A stretch of DNA of 64,000 nt, from contig NZ_AP018441.1 in the NCBI RefSeq assembly GCF_009937975.1, forward strand, positions 6,324,001-6,388,000. Reading direction: 5' to 3'. The notes beneath the pieces are model-generated. The model was not told the DNA's origin and did not search any database. It worked only from the letters and a program-made list of their open reading frames with translations. This DNA is from Undibacterium sp. YM2 (GTDB lineage: Bacteria; Pseudomonadota; Gammaproteobacteria; Burkholderiales; Burkholderiaceae_D). This document shows, piece after piece, positions 52,362 through 63,200 of the stretch; within the stretch, counting starts at the first letter, position 1, and each line of letters opens with the position of its first letter. The translations under genes and the position numbers were made by a program.

Positions 52362-53378
52362 ATGTCTTCTTCATACCCTTTATCCATACTCGATCTGTCA
52401 CCGATTGCCGAAGGCAGTGATGCTGCGCAATCTTTCCGCAATTCCCTCAGCCTGGCTCAACATGGTGAGAGCTGGGGCTATCAGCGTTACTGGCTGGCAG
52501 AACACCACGGCATGCCTGGCATTGCCAGTGCTGCCACTTCTGTACTGATAGGCCATATCGCTGGCGGCACCAAAAGCATACGCGTTGGGGCTGGTGGCAT
52601 CATGTTGCCAAATCATTCGCCACTCGTCATCGCCGAACAATTTGGTACGCTGGAATCGCTCTACCCTGGCCGCATAGACCTGGGCCTGGGGCGTGCACCT
52701 GGCTCAGACCAGCGCACTGCGCGCGCATTACGACGTAACCTCTCCAGCGATGCCGATGAGTTCCCGCAGGACGTAGCTGAACTCATGGATTACCTCAGTG
52801 ACGATTCACAGCAGGCCGTGCGTGCTGTGCCTGGGCACGGTTTGAAAGTGCCTATCTGGATTTTGGGTTCCAGCCTGTTTGGTGCGCAACTGGCGGCAGC
52901 CATGGGCTTGCCGTATGCGTTTGCTTCGCATTTTGCACCCCAGCAAATGATGCAGGCAATAGAAATTTACCGCGCCACCTTCCGCCCATCGGCGCAATTG
53001 GCTAAACCTTATGTCATGCTGGGTTTTAATGTGTTTGCGGCTGATACGGATGATGAAGCCTATTACCTGGCCAGCTCTGCCCAGCAGGCATTTATCAATT
53101 TGCGTAGTGGCCGCCCGGCAAAGCTGCCTTTGCCTGTGCATGGTTTCCTGCAAAAAATTGGCCCGCAAGAGCATGCCTTGCTGGAGCAGGTTTTGTCCTG
53201 CTCCGCCATCGGCGCGCCAGATACCGTTGCTGAAAAAATGCAGGCCTTCATCAACTACACCGGCGCAGATGAATTGATGATCACGGCACAGATTCATGAG
53301 CATGCTGCGCGTTTGCGTTCTTATGAGATTGCGGCCCAAGTCAGTAAAAATCTGCGCCCCAAAACAGCCGCAATATAA
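52362..53378 (+). CDS. LLM-class flavin-dependent oxidoreductase (luciferase-like)
   Basis: A 338-residue TIM-barrel flavin enzyme. Family marks are the N-terminal [55 protein letters not shown] and [18 protein letters not shown], which place it in the YhbW/monooxygenase-like group (MsnO8-type). Its substrate is unknown. It is a single-gene unit: a REP doublet lies upstream and a minus-strand terminator lies downstream. Length and motifs are normal. Confidence 0.92.
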   Translation: MSSSYPLSILDLSPIAEGSDAAQSFRNSLSLAQHGESWGYQRYWLAEHHGMPGIASAATSVLIGHIAGGTKSIRVGAGGIMLPNHSPLVIAEQFGTLESLYPGRIDLGLGRAPGSDQRTARALRRNLSSDADEFPQDVAELMDYLSDDSQQAVRAVPGHGLKVPIWILGSSLFGAQLAAAMGLPYAFASHFAPQQMMQAIEIYRATFRPSAQLAKPYVMLGFNVFAADTDDEAYYLASSAQQAFINLRSGRPAKLPLPVHGFLQKIGPQEHALLEQVLSCSAIGAPDTVAEKMQAFINYTGADELMITAQIHEHAARLRSYEIAAQVSKNLRPKTAAI

Positions 53379-53384
53379 ATTGGA

Positions 53385-53421
53385 ATAAAAAAAAGCCTGC
53401 GCACACCTCGTTGCGCAGGCT
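53385..53421 (-). terminator. Terminator of the RND pump operon
   Basis: AGCCTGCGCA/TGCGCAGGCT is a perfect 10-bp stem. On the minus strand it is followed by a run of eight T, so it ends the pump transcript about 125 bp after the permease stop. Confidence 0.85.
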
Positions 53422-53547
53422 ACTAAATTGCTGACCAGAGAACAATGATCTATCAGCAAGAGGGAAGCGTTACTACTTCAATTTTTTACTACTACAATTC
53501 TTTACTGCTGCAATGCTTCACACTTTCAAGTTTCCCTGAGATGTGCT

Positions 53548-56500
53548 TCAGGCATTTTCTGCCTTGATATCCATACCTGCATTTGCTTTACGGTTTCGAC
53601 CAGTGACGAGACCAAAAAGTTTCATCAGCATGCGATATATAAAGCGTATGAACAGCAAAGTGAATACTGCTTCCAGCATGGTCATGCAGAAACCAAGCAA
53701 GGGGTTGCGTTCTTCCATGCGCCTGTGCATTTTGGCCATCATGCGGTCACGTGAAATTTCTATGCTGTCATAGAAAGTAGGCACGACCAGCAAGGTCAAG
53801 ATCGTTGAAGTGATGGTGCCACCGATAATCGCAATCGCCAGCGGACGATAGAACTCACCACCTTCACCCAGACCCAAGGCCACTGGCAACATACCTGCAA
53901 TCAGCGCAAAGGTTGTCATCAGGATAGGGCGCAGACGCACACGGCCAGCATGCATCAAGGCCTCTTCACGGTCATAGCCTTCGGCTTCCTGTTTGCGGGC
54001 AGCATCGAGCAAGAGAATCGCATTCTTTGCAACAAGACCCATGAGCATGATGATGCCGATAAAGCTCATCAGGTTCAGGGTACTGCCTGTGACCAGCAAG
54101 GACAGAACCACACCTATCAGTGACAGCGGCAAGGACAACATGACGCCCAGCGGTGCCGTGAAGGAGCCGAACTGTATCACAAGTATCAGATACATCAAAC
54201 CTATGCCGGACAAAAGAGCGATCAGCATGGCACCAAATACTTCTTGCTGATCCTGGCCAGAACCGCCAAGTGAGAGGCCATAACCAGGCGGATAGTCAAA
54301 GGACTTGGCCAGCTTCATGGCGTCATCAATCACTTCACCATTCGAGCGTCCCTGGGCATTGGCAGACACGGTAATCGTGCGCTTGCCATTCGCATGTTCG
54401 ATACCTGATGGCCCTTTGCCCATGGTGATGGTGGCGATCTGGTCGAGCGGTACCATCTGGCTGGTGCCGGATACAGCGATAGGCAGGCGTTCTATGTTTT
54501 CCTTGCTGACGCGGTCATCAGGATGCAGTCGTACGGCCACATCGCGGGTCTCACCAGTAGGATCTACCCAGTCGCCAACCTCGATACCGGCAAAGGCAAC
54601 CCGCAAGGCCTGAGCAGCATCATTGGAAGAAATGCCCATGGAATTGGCGAGGCCACGGTTCAGTTCTATCTTCAGCTCTTTTTTCGGGTCCTGCTCAGAC
54701 AAACCGACATCGACGGCACCTGGCACCTGGCGCAATTTATCCATGTAGGCACTGGTAATTTCCAGCAGCTTGCGTGAATCGGGGCCGGTGAATTCTATCT
54801 GTACCGGTTTTTGTGCGCCATTATTGAGGTCATCCAGCACCACGTATTCTGCGCCAACCAGGACACGTACTTTCTCGCGCAATTCGGCAGCAATTTCTTT
54901 GGCACCGCGCTTGCGTTCTGTACGTTTGCCGATATCGACATAAATGCGGCCACCGGCAGGCGTGATATTGCTATTGGTGTCTTTGGTCTCTGGCAGGGTA
55001 CGGGCGATTTCGGCGGCCCTTTCCATTTTCAAGCGTGCATACTCCAGTGAAGATGAAGCGGGGGTGCGCACGGTGATCATCAGGTTGCCAGAGTCAGAGG
55101 CTGGCAGGAAACTGGTGCCACCCCATTTGACTTGCACAGCCAAAGCAGCCACCAGGCTCACCAGGGCAATCGCCCCCATGGAACGGCGGTGATGCAGGGC
55201 CCAGGCAATGACGTTGCCGTAACGGTCGGACTGATGATCAAACCAGTCATTGAAACGTGCCAGAACCTTGCTGATGCCTTTTTTCGGTGCAGTATGATGA
55301 TCCGGTGGGTCACCCCAGTATGCCGACAGCATAGGATCAAGCGTGAACGAGATACCCAGGCTGACCAGCACCGAACAAGCCACGGTCAGGGCAAACGGAC
55401 GGAACCATTCACCCGGCATGCCAGGCATGAAAGCGACAGGAATAAATACCGCGATGATGGAGAAAGTCGTTGCAGCCACGGCCAGGCCTATCTCTGCCGT
55501 ACCTTCCAGTGCAGCAGTACGGCGGTCTGAACCGTTTTGCATGTGGCGAACGATATTTTCCCGCACCACAATCGCATCATCAATCAGCACACCAATCGCC
55601 AGCGACAGACCCAGCAAAGTCATGAAGTTCAGTGTAAAACCGCACAGCCAGACCGCAATGAAAGCCGCAATCACGGAAGTTGGCAAACTGAGTGCAGTGA
55701 TCAGGGTAGAGCGCCATGAATTCAGGAAGGCATACACCACGAAGATAGTGAGGCCAGCGCCGAGTACCAGGGATTCGATGACATTGTTCAGGCTGCGCTG
55801 TGCATCCTTGCCGCCGTCGCGGGTAATCTCAAGCTTGGTGCCTGGTTGTGTCTTTTCAAAGTCCTTGTTGATTTCATCGACCTTGTCGCGTACGGCCTTG
55901 GCCACGCTGACCGTACTGGCGTCGCGGGCACGGGTCACAAATATACCTACATTGGGTTTACCACTGCGTATGCTGAGACCATCTTTATCAGCAAAACTGT
56001 CTTCTATGGTGGCAACCTGTGACAGCCGCACGATTTGATCACCAGTGCGCTTGATGACGATGCCCTGGAATTCTTCCGGTGTTTCTATGCGACCAACCAG
56101 ACGTATGCTCTCTTCATCCAGCGTGCCGCGTATCTTGCCTACCGGGGCATTGGTATTCTGGTTGCGCAGGGCACTGACGACTTCACCGACGGAGACATTG
56201 AATTCACGCAGTTTTTCTGCACGCAGGAGTACGGACAATTCACGCTTCAAAGAACCACTGACTTCGACCGTTGCTACACCAGCGATGCTGCGCAGTTTGT
56301 CTGCCAGCGTATCTTCGGCCAGGCGGGAGATCTCGGCATGAGTTTGCTTGTTCGACGACAGGGCCATATTGACGATAGGCTGTGCACCCGGGTCCCAGCG
56401 GCGTATCATGGGTTCGCGCATTTCTGTCGGCATCTTATAGCGCAGGCCAGAAATGACATTGCGGACTTCATCCGAAGCCTCGATCATGTTTTTCTTGAAG

Positions 56501-56787
56501 CTGAAACGCATGTCGAAGCGGCCATTGTTTTCTGACGCCGTGGCCCAGACTTCTTCGACACCGGCTACAGCTTGCAGGGATTTTTCCAGGCGGTTGATGA
56601 CTTCGCGCTCTACCGTATCCGGCGAAGCGCCAGGATAGGCAATCACGACTGACAAGCCAGGTACTTCGACGTCAGGGTTCTGGTTCACCCTGAGCTTGCT
56701 GAGAGCCAGCAAACCCAAAGCCATGAGGGCGACGATCAGGACGATGGTCGCCGTCGGCTTTTTGATACTGAAGTCAGATAAGAACAT
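53548..56787 (-). CDS. RND multidrug efflux permease
   Basis: A 1079-residue inner-membrane proton-driven pump subunit of the AcrB/MexF superfamily. It starts FLSDFSIKKPTATIVLIV, the usual cytosol-TM1 junction. TM4 carries the GLSLAIGVLIDDAIVVREN proton-relay segment with two adjacent Asp; the repeat half has IGIIMLMGLVAKNAILLLDAA. Large periplasmic porter loops follow TM1 and TM7. The C-terminus is extended by about 45 residues with a hydrophobic stretch (GFCMTMLEAVFTLLFIRFIY) that could be an extra membrane helix, which is unusual. The adaptor gene lies 2 bp upstream. No outer-membrane factor gene is present nearby. Confidence 0.93.
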   Translation of the reverse strand: MFLSDFSIKKPTATIVLIVALMALGLLALSKLRVNQNPDVEVPGLSVVIAYPGASPDTVEREVINRLEKSLQAVAGVEEVWATASENNGRFDMRFSFKKNMIEASDEVRNVISGLRYKMPTEMREPMIRRWDPGAQPIVNMALSSNKQTHAEISRLAEDTLADKLRSIAGVATVEVSGSLKRELSVLLRAEKLREFNVSVGEVVSALRNQNTNAPVGKIRGTLDEESIRLVGRIETPEEFQGIVIKRTGDQIVRLSQVATIEDSFADKDGLSIRSGKPNVGIFVTRARDASTVSVAKAVRDKVDEINKDFEKTQPGTKLEITRDGGKDAQRSLNNVIESLVLGAGLTIFVVYAFLNSWRSTLITALSLPTSVIAAFIAVWLCGFTLNFMTLLGLSLAIGVLIDDAIVVRENIVRHMQNGSDRRTAALEGTAEIGLAVAATTFSIIAVFIPVAFMPGMPGEWFRPFALTVACSVLVSLGISFTLDPMLSAYWGDPPDHHTAPKKGISKVLARFNDWFDHQSDRYGNVIAWALHHRRSMGAIALVSLVAALAVQVKWGGTSFLPASDSGNLMITVRTPASSSLEYARLKMERAAEIARTLPETKDTNSNITPAGGRIYVDIGKRTERKRGAKEIAAELREKVRVLVGAEYVVLDDLNNGAQKPVQIEFTGPDSRKLLEITSAYMDKLRQVPGAVDVGLSEQDPKKELKIELNRGLANSMGISSNDAAQALRVAFAGIEVGDWVDPTGETRDVAVRLHPDDRVSKENIERLPIAVSGTSQMVPLDQIATITMGKGPSGIEHANGKRTITVSANAQGRSNGEVIDDAMKLAKSFDYPPGYGLSLGGSGQDQQEVFGAMLIALLSGIGLMYLILVIQFGSFTAPLGVMLSLPLSLIGVVLSLLVTGSTLNLMSFIGIIMLMGLVAKNAILLLDAARKQEAEGYDREEALMHAGRVRLRPILMTTFALIAGMLPVALGLGEGGEFYRPLAIAIIGGTITSTILTLLVVPTFYDSIEISRDRMMAKMHRRMEERNPLLGFCMTMLEAVFTLLFIRFIYRMLMKLFGLVTGRNRKANAGMDIKAENA

Positions 56788-56789
56788 GA

Positions 56790-57986
56790 TTATTTCCCTT
56801 GTGCTGGGGTCGCGTCAGCCACTGCCACTTTGGGTGCAGCCAATTCTATGTTCTGGCCATCCTTGAAACTGGAGCTGGGGCTGCGCATGACGACATCACC
56901 TGCGGCGAGGCCGCTGCGGACTTCATAATTGCCGGTGCGCTGGTCGCGCTTGCCAATTTGCAGATCAACCTTGCTGAGGGTCTTGCCAGCCACTTTCCAG
57001 GCATAGGCCTTGTCGCCAGATTTGACGACGGCAGCTTCAGGCAACATCAGGGCGCTGACGGTTGCTGCTTCTATATTGCCTTCGGCATACAGGCCAGACA
57101 CGCTGGGTTGCTTGCTGTCGGCAAAGGCCACCAGCACTTCAACCTGACGGGTAACATCATTCGCTGCCGGATCAACCCGGGTGACCTTGCCACGGAACTC
57201 TTGCCCGGCATAGCCATTGATACGGAAACCTACCGGCTGGCCGACCTTGACCATGGCAATCTTGTCGGTCGATACGCGACCGGCAAAGCGCATGCTGGTC
57301 GGGTCGATGACCTTGACCAGTTCCTTGCCTATGGCTGCAGTATCGCCTGCCGATACCTTGCGTTCGCTGACAACGCCATCAAATGGTGCACGCACGACAG
57401 TGCGCTGCAATTGCTGGCGTGCCGTCACGGCGCGGGCTTTGGCTGCCGACAGCTCACTCTGGGCACTGTTACGGCGTACTTCTGCATCATCCAGTGCCTG
57501 CAGGGAAGTCATGCCGGACGCACGCAGGGTTTTGAGCCTTTGCAGGGCACGGTCGGACTGATCCAGTGCCAGCGCAGCATTACGGGCTGCATCTTCGGCA
57601 GAATTGAGGTTGTCGCGGATAGAGGTTTCATCAAGCTTGACGAGGATATCGCCGCGCTTGACGACGTCACCGTTTTCTTTCAGTACCTGCAAGACCACCG
57701 CCCCCACCTCAGCGCGCAGGTCAGCCTTGCGCTCTGGCTGTATTGAGCCTGTCACGACCGGGCCAGATGCCATCGCATTGCTTTGTACGGTCATCACGTC
57801 TTCCGGCGCAATGACGAGTTTGACGGGTGCTTTGTCTTTTTTATCATTTGCACCACCCTTGCCGGCCACGGCACTTGCGCTAGAGCTGGCACTGGCACTG
57901 GCGTCTGCTTTTTCCGCAGCTTTGTCTTTGCTGCAAGCTGCCAGAGCGGAGGCAATGGCAAGAACGAGTAAAGTTTTACGTAACAT
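56790..57986 (-). CDS. RND periplasmic adaptor lipoprotein
   Basis: A 398-residue membrane-fusion protein. ATG 57986 is chosen because it has AGGGA upstream and starts a lipoprotein signal (MLRKTLLVLAIASALAAC); the frame opens 45 codons earlier without signal character. Domain order is a Ser/Ala/Lys linker, beta-barrel/lipoyl half (RADLRAEVGAVVLQVLKENG, VKRGDILVKLD), alpha-hairpin (LNSAEDAARNAALALDQSDRA to LQR), lipoyl return (VVRAPFDGVVSERKVSAGD) and membrane-proximal domain. It links the RND permease to an outer-membrane channel. Control by the LytS/LytR-type pair upstream on the same strand is plausible but not shown. Confidence 0.92.
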   Translation of the reverse strand: MLRKTLLVLAIASALAACSKDKAAEKADASASASSSASAVAGKGGANDKKDKAPVKLVIAPEDVMTVQSNAMASGPVVTGSIQPERKADLRAEVGAVVLQVLKENGDVVKRGDILVKLDETSIRDNLNSAEDAARNAALALDQSDRALQRLKTLRASGMTSLQALDDAEVRRNSAQSELSAAKARAVTARQQLQRTVVRAPFDGVVSERKVSAGDTAAIGKELVKVIDPTSMRFAGRVSTDKIAMVKVGQPVGFRINGYAGQEFRGKVTRVDPAANDVTRQVEVLVAFADSKQPSVSGLYAEGNIEAATVSALMLPEAAVVKSGDKAYAWKVAGKTLSKVDLQIGKRDQRTGNYEVRSGLAAGDVVMRSPSSSFKDGQNIELAAPKVAVADATPAQGK

Positions 57987-58171
57987 GATGGTCCCTGTCG
58001 CTATTAGTGTGGGGAAATTGGATGAGAGAGTATTCCCTGTAGTCCTGTCCAGTTCAATCGCCTTGGTTTTGAAGTGCACTTTTTTATGGATGAAATGCTG
58101 ATTTGGCGTACTGAAATGCAAACAGACTTGCTTGAATTACCGGGAATCAGACCCAATAAGCAGGGATAAGT

Positions 58172-59005
58172 TCAGGAGCTTGCTGAAATTCGGGGCAGGG
58201 CTGGCTCCAGCATGAGCTGGCGCAGAGCATCAATATAGTTTTTGCTGACGGCGACTTCGCTACCGCTACGCAAGCTGAGTTGATAGCCGCCGTTTCCCAT
58301 TACCTGCAAATGGACGGGCTGATCTGTCCTGACGATGACACCCCGGTGTACCCGGATGAACTGGCGGGGGTCGAGATATTCTTCCAGCTTGCTTAGTGCC
58401 ACTCTGTGCAAGACTACACGCGGGCCCAGGTGCAGTTCCACATAATTACCTGCCGCCCCTATCCAGTGCACGTCAGCGAGCCGTATGCACTCCATCTCGC
58501 CCACCGACCTGACCGTGACTTGCTGCAGATAAACGGGCTGCGGCTCACCTGATTTACCTGGCTCAGCAGGCTTATGCTGGCTGGCAACCAGGCAAGCTGC
58601 CAAAGCCTGGGCATACGCGGGCTGCTGGGTCAGGCTCAGCATTTCCCGGGCACGCTCCAGGGTTTTGGCAAATCTGTCCTGGCTGAAAGGCTTGAGCAGG
58701 TAATCCAGTGCATGCAGCTCAAAGGCATCTATCGCATGTACATTGTAAGCAGTCACAAAGATGATCAGCGGTGGTCTTGACTGCGCGGCCAGACTGCGGG
58801 CCAATTCCAGTCCTGATTCCCTGGGCATTTGTATATCCAGGAACACCACATCAACCGTATTTTGTGCGAGGAACTCACGTGCTGCTGCTGCGCTTTTAAG
58901 CGAGGTCAGCACCTGCCATTCGGGATATTTGCCAAGAGCATAACCCAGGGTGATGCGGGCATGCTCTTCATCATCGACAATGATGCTGCGGATAGCCATA
59001 GTCAT
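58172..59005 (-). CDS. LytTR-family response regulator
   Basis: A 277-residue regulator: receiver domain (IIVDDEEHARITL; phospho-acceptor in VVFLDIQMPRES; T of FVTAYN; K of YLLKPFSQDRF) and C-terminal LytTR DNA-binding domain (VHWIGAAGNYVELHLG, then FIRVHRGVIVR and the terminal GSEVAVSKNYIDALR). ATG 59005 overlaps the upstream kinase stop by 4 bp, so the two are coupled. LytTR regulators often bind paired direct repeats; no target site was established here. Confidence 0.93.
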   Translation of the reverse strand: MTMAIRSIIVDDEEHARITLGYALGKYPEWQVLTSLKSAAAAREFLAQNTVDVVFLDIQMPRESGLELARSLAAQSRPPLIIFVTAYNVHAIDAFELHALDYLLKPFSQDRFAKTLERAREMLSLTQQPAYAQALAACLVASQHKPAEPGKSGEPQPVYLQQVTVRSVGEMECIRLADVHWIGAAGNYVELHLGPRVVLHRVALSKLEEYLDPRQFIRVHRGVIVRTDQPVHLQVMGNGGYQLSLRSGSEVAVSKNYIDALRQLMLEPALPRISASS

Positions 59006-60168
59006 ACCAGGCTGCCAGCAGTGTTAACAGGCAGGCTGATCGTGACCTGGAAACGGCCTGCGTCTATCCCTGTCTGCAAGGAAGCAGCATCACCATAGGC
59101 CAGTTGCAGGCGCGCCATGGTATTGCGCAAACCCAGTCCAACGCCGGGGTTGGCCGCAGCCTCGGCATGTACGGGATTACTGATGCGTATCAGCAGATTA
59201 CCCTCCCGGCATTCAAAGCTGCACAGAATGTCACTGGCTTCTTCATGGCAATCCAGGTCATGCCTGAGGGCATTTTCTATCAGCGGCTGCAATAATAAGG
59301 GTGGACAATCACAGGCCAGTACCTGCTCATCTGCTCCCTCGATGACGACATGCAGGCGTTCGCCATAGCGCAGGGCCTGCAGAGCCAGGTAATCCTGTAC
59401 AAAAGCCAGTTCTTCTGCAAACCTGACCCAGTTTTTATCGCCCGCAGCCAGTGCGTAGCGCAAGAGTTCACTGAGGCCCTGTATGCCACTCAGGGCAACA
59501 TCCTTGTTGTCAGAAATTACCAGGGCGCTGATGGCATTCAAGGCATTGAACATGAAATGCGGTTCCAGTTGCGCGCGCAGGGCCAGGGATTTTTGCTGTT
59601 CCAGCTCCAGCCGCAGGGCCAGGGTATCTTCCCTCTCCTGCGCCCAGGCCCGGTTTCTTTGCTGGCTTTGCTGCCAGATTTTGATAGCGACCACGGCAAA
59701 ATACACCGCGCTGATGGATGATAGCCGCAACAAGGCCGCCAGCTTGTCAAAAACCTGTAGTTCGGCCTGTATCTGCCCCCAGTTCACATCATGCGGACCA
59801 TCCAGGGTAAACAGCTTGCCTACATACAGTAACTGCCCCGGCAACACCAGCAGCAGTAACAATCCATAGCCGACAGCAATATTTCGGGCGCGGGCATAAA
59901 GCCACGGCCAGCGCCGGAAGCAATACATGAGGAGATAACCGAGAACGGCCAATGCGATGGCGCTCCTGCCCCAGCTTTGAAAGATCAGCCAGAAATCGCC
60001 CTGATTGCCCTCGCGCAAATCATCATTAAGAGAAGTCAGCGCACCGATCAGGCTCAGGGTGCTCCAGAGAATTATATTGAGCAGCAATACCTTCCCAGCC
60101 GCCTGCCAGGTCTGTGGCGCAGGCTGCGGCAAAGGGCTTGAAGAAGTATGAGAGCTGCTGGTATCCAT
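59002..60168 (-). CDS. LytS/YehU-type membrane histidine kinase
   Basis: A 388-residue kinase of the His_kinase (PF06580) type. Residues 20-170 form about four membrane helices (VLLLNIILWSTLSLIGAL, AIALAVLGYLLMYCF, VGYGLLLLLVLPGQLLYVG, ISAVYFAVVAIKIW) without a separate sensor domain. A short coiled coil leads to the phospho-acceptor box LEPHFMFNALNAIS, followed by the ATP domain with LQPLIENALRHDL and GVGLGLRNTMARL. It is translationally coupled to the LytTR regulator. It belongs to the small beta/gammaproteobacterial two-component pairs; the signal is unknown. Confidence 0.92.
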   Translation of the reverse strand: MDTSSSHTSSSPLPQPAPQTWQAAGKVLLLNIILWSTLSLIGALTSLNDDLREGNQGDFWLIFQSWGRSAIALAVLGYLLMYCFRRWPWLYARARNIAVGYGLLLLLVLPGQLLYVGKLFTLDGPHDVNWGQIQAELQVFDKLAALLRLSSISAVYFAVVAIKIWQQSQQRNRAWAQEREDTLALRLELEQQKSLALRAQLEPHFMFNALNAISALVISDNKDVALSGIQGLSELLRYALAAGDKNWVRFAEELAFVQDYLALQALRYGERLHVVIEGADEQVLACDCPPLLLQPLIENALRHDLDCHEEASDILCSFECREGNLLIRISNPVHAEAAANPGVGLGLRNTMARLQLAYGDAASLQTGIDAGRFQVTISLPVNTAGSLV

Positions 60169-60262
60169 ACTTTGCAGTATAGCAGCGCAATCACACCGGA
60201 ATTTGTGCTTGCCGGGTTTTCGTCACAGCAAGTATCGGTTCCATCACTCAGGACGCAAGTGT

Positions 60263-63200
60263 TCAGGGCTTGTCTTCTGCAGGCCTGGCGTCTTTCTCTT
60301 TTTTCTTTTTTTCTGCGTAACGCACAGGGATCAGATGTTTTTCCAGATCATGCAGGCTGGTGGACATTTCGCGCACATTGTCCCAGATACTATGATCAAG
60401 GCGCATCTTGTGGTTCATGGCGCTGATGATGGGCAGCAAGGTTTGCTCATAACTTTCAGCCAGACGCTTCAGGGTTGTTTGCAAAACTTCCTGATCGGGC
60501 ATATTGATGTGCACATCACTTCTTGCCTTCTGCCCCAGAGCGGCAATCTGCTGGCTGATATCGGCCAGCAAATTGGCGACCTTGGTGGCGCCATCGGCAT
60601 CTGCACCGCCCTGCTTGCGCAAGCGGCCAAATTCATGCAGCAAGTCTTGCCAGCGTGCCTGCTCTTCCGGCTGAGGCTGACCGAGCAGATGCGCGAGTTT
60701 CAAGAGATTTTCTTCTGCACCCACGGTCAGGGTCTGCGCTTCGCCGCGGTAGTGATCACGCAATAAAAGATCCAGTTCATCATCATGCATCAGCGCCGAT
60801 ATTTTTGGTGTCAGCTTGCTCATATTGCGGTAACTACCTTGCAACTTGAATGCAGGCTCGGTACGGAAATGATCATCTTGTGAGGCAGAGGCGATGTAAG
60901 CCTGATTCACCTTCAGCAAGGCATCACGCACTTTGAACAGGCGTTGCAAAAGCGCGCAGATTTCTGTAATTTCTTGCTGGCTGTAGACATGCTTCAAATC
61001 GCTGGCCGGTATGGGTTCGCCCTGCGCCATTCTGATCAGTTGGTAGGTATCTTGCGGGTCGCGGGTACTCAACAAATGCAGCGCCGGGTGTGATACCAGG
61101 GCATTTTCTATATATGACAGGGCAAAGGCATCTTCCTTGCCGCTCAGCACATCACCCAGATTATAAATATCGGCACGGTTTGCCAGCATATCGGGAATCT
61201 TGAACATCTCGCCCGATTCAGTATACGGGTTACCAGCCATGACAATGGCAAAGCGCTTGCCGCGCAAGTCGTAACTCTGGCTGGCACCGCGCCACACACC
61301 TTCTATGCGGCGCGTACCGTCGGCCAGGGCAATGAATTTTTGCAGGAATTCAGGGTGAGTATGCTGGATATCATCCAGATACAGCATCACATTATTACCC
61401 ATGGCCAGACCGAGATTGAGCTTCTCCAATTCCATCCGGGCGGCACTGCTGCTGGCTTGCGCAGGATCAAGCGAAGTGACATTGTGACCCAGCACCGGGC
61501 AATTGATACGGACAAAAATCATCCCCAGCCTGTCACCCAGATATTCCATCAGCGTGGTCTTGCCATAACCCGGTGGTGAAATCAGCAAGAGCATGCCCAT
61601 GGAGTCAGTACGTCTTTGTGCGCCGGCAGCACCTATCTGTTTGGCCAGGTTATCACCCACCATGGGCAGGTAGACTTCATCAATCAGACGATTGCGCACA
61701 AAGCTGGACAAAGGCTTGGCCTGGAATTGCTCAAGATGCAAACGGGTTTTTTCTTCCTGTACCAGTTGCAGGCGCAGGGTTTGCAATTCCTGATAGGCAG
61801 GAACGATGAGTTTGACATGGTGAGAGAGCCTGCGCATGAAGTCATTGAGCTGCAGATTCAAGACCGGGCCCTTGTCTTGCGCATCTGCTGGCGTAGTGAC
61901 AAGCACATGTTCACCCAGCATACCGCTAACCTGCGCCTGCAAATCTGCTGAATGTATGCGGCGCGGCAAGTTACACAGCAAGGCAGCGCTAACTTCTGGC
62001 AGGAGATTCTGGTCCAGTTGCTGGTGCGTGATATAGCCATGCACCCATTCACTGGCGAGTTGCCAGCGTGCATGCAAAGCCAGGGTTTGCTCTTGCCACG
62101 GCAGGGGATGGCATTTCTGGTCAGATGCTGCAATATACCCTGCATGATGTCATTAGCAGCGCGGCTGCATATCCATTCATGTGCTGTTGCGCGTTTAACG
62201 CCACCAGCATCCTGACCTAGTTCATCGAGCAAATAGCTGGCTGCTTCTTCCATTAACATGGACATGGATTCTGTGTCTGCTTCCATGCAGTGACTGAAAT
62301 CCAGATGCTGTTGTTGCAGATATTTTTGCAGGGCTTGCTGTTGTTCAACGGCGAGCTGGCGTAACAGGCGGCCATTGCCAAATTGCTTGCTCATCAGTTC
62401 AGCCTGCTCAGCCTGATGCTTCAAAGTCTGCGCTGCCACTTGCAGGCTGGGGGTGATGCTCAGATGTTGCCAGTACAGCACAGCGACTGCCCTTGCCAGC
62501 GGCTTGTAGCGCAATAGCCCGGCATTCTCCACCATGGGCACCAGATTGCGCAGGATAGCGCTGGCATCCTGATCATGCACACCTTTTTGATAGCCTTCCT
62601 GAAAACGTGCTGCAGCAAAGCGCCGCACCAGGGTATCAAGTATTGCGGTATCAGTCTGTACGGCAGCCTCCAGCAATTCTTGCCATTTGCCATTGCCTGC
62701 CTCTGCACGGGAACTCTCCATGATTTGATAAGCAAGGTATTCGGCGCGATAAACTTGCGGGGATTCTGACAGTATCTCCAGCCCCCAATAAGGTCGCAAT
62801 GCTTCAATGCGCGCATCTTCAACCGCACAGAAATAATCTGTGCCGCTGATGTGGTAAGACAGCTTGTCTTGTCTGGCGATAATGGTCAGGTCCAGCAATT
62901 GCTGGTTGACGGTAAATGCATGGCGGCCCAGGCGTATGGTATTGCCAGTCACCAGCTCACTGCGGTCACGCAAGGAACGCTGGGCTTGTTCACGTATGCT
63001 CTTGAGTTGCCCTGCCAAATCATCAGCCGCAACCTGATTACCCAGCTTGCGCAATTCTTCTATGCTCGCCCTGAGTTTATTGAGCAGGGAATCAGAGGCA
63101 AAATAAGCCTCCATTTGCGCCTGCTCCTGGAACTGCGTCAGGCGCTTGGGGATGCCGGCCAAAATACGGCGTGCTGCCTCCATGATGGCCTGGGCGCGGC

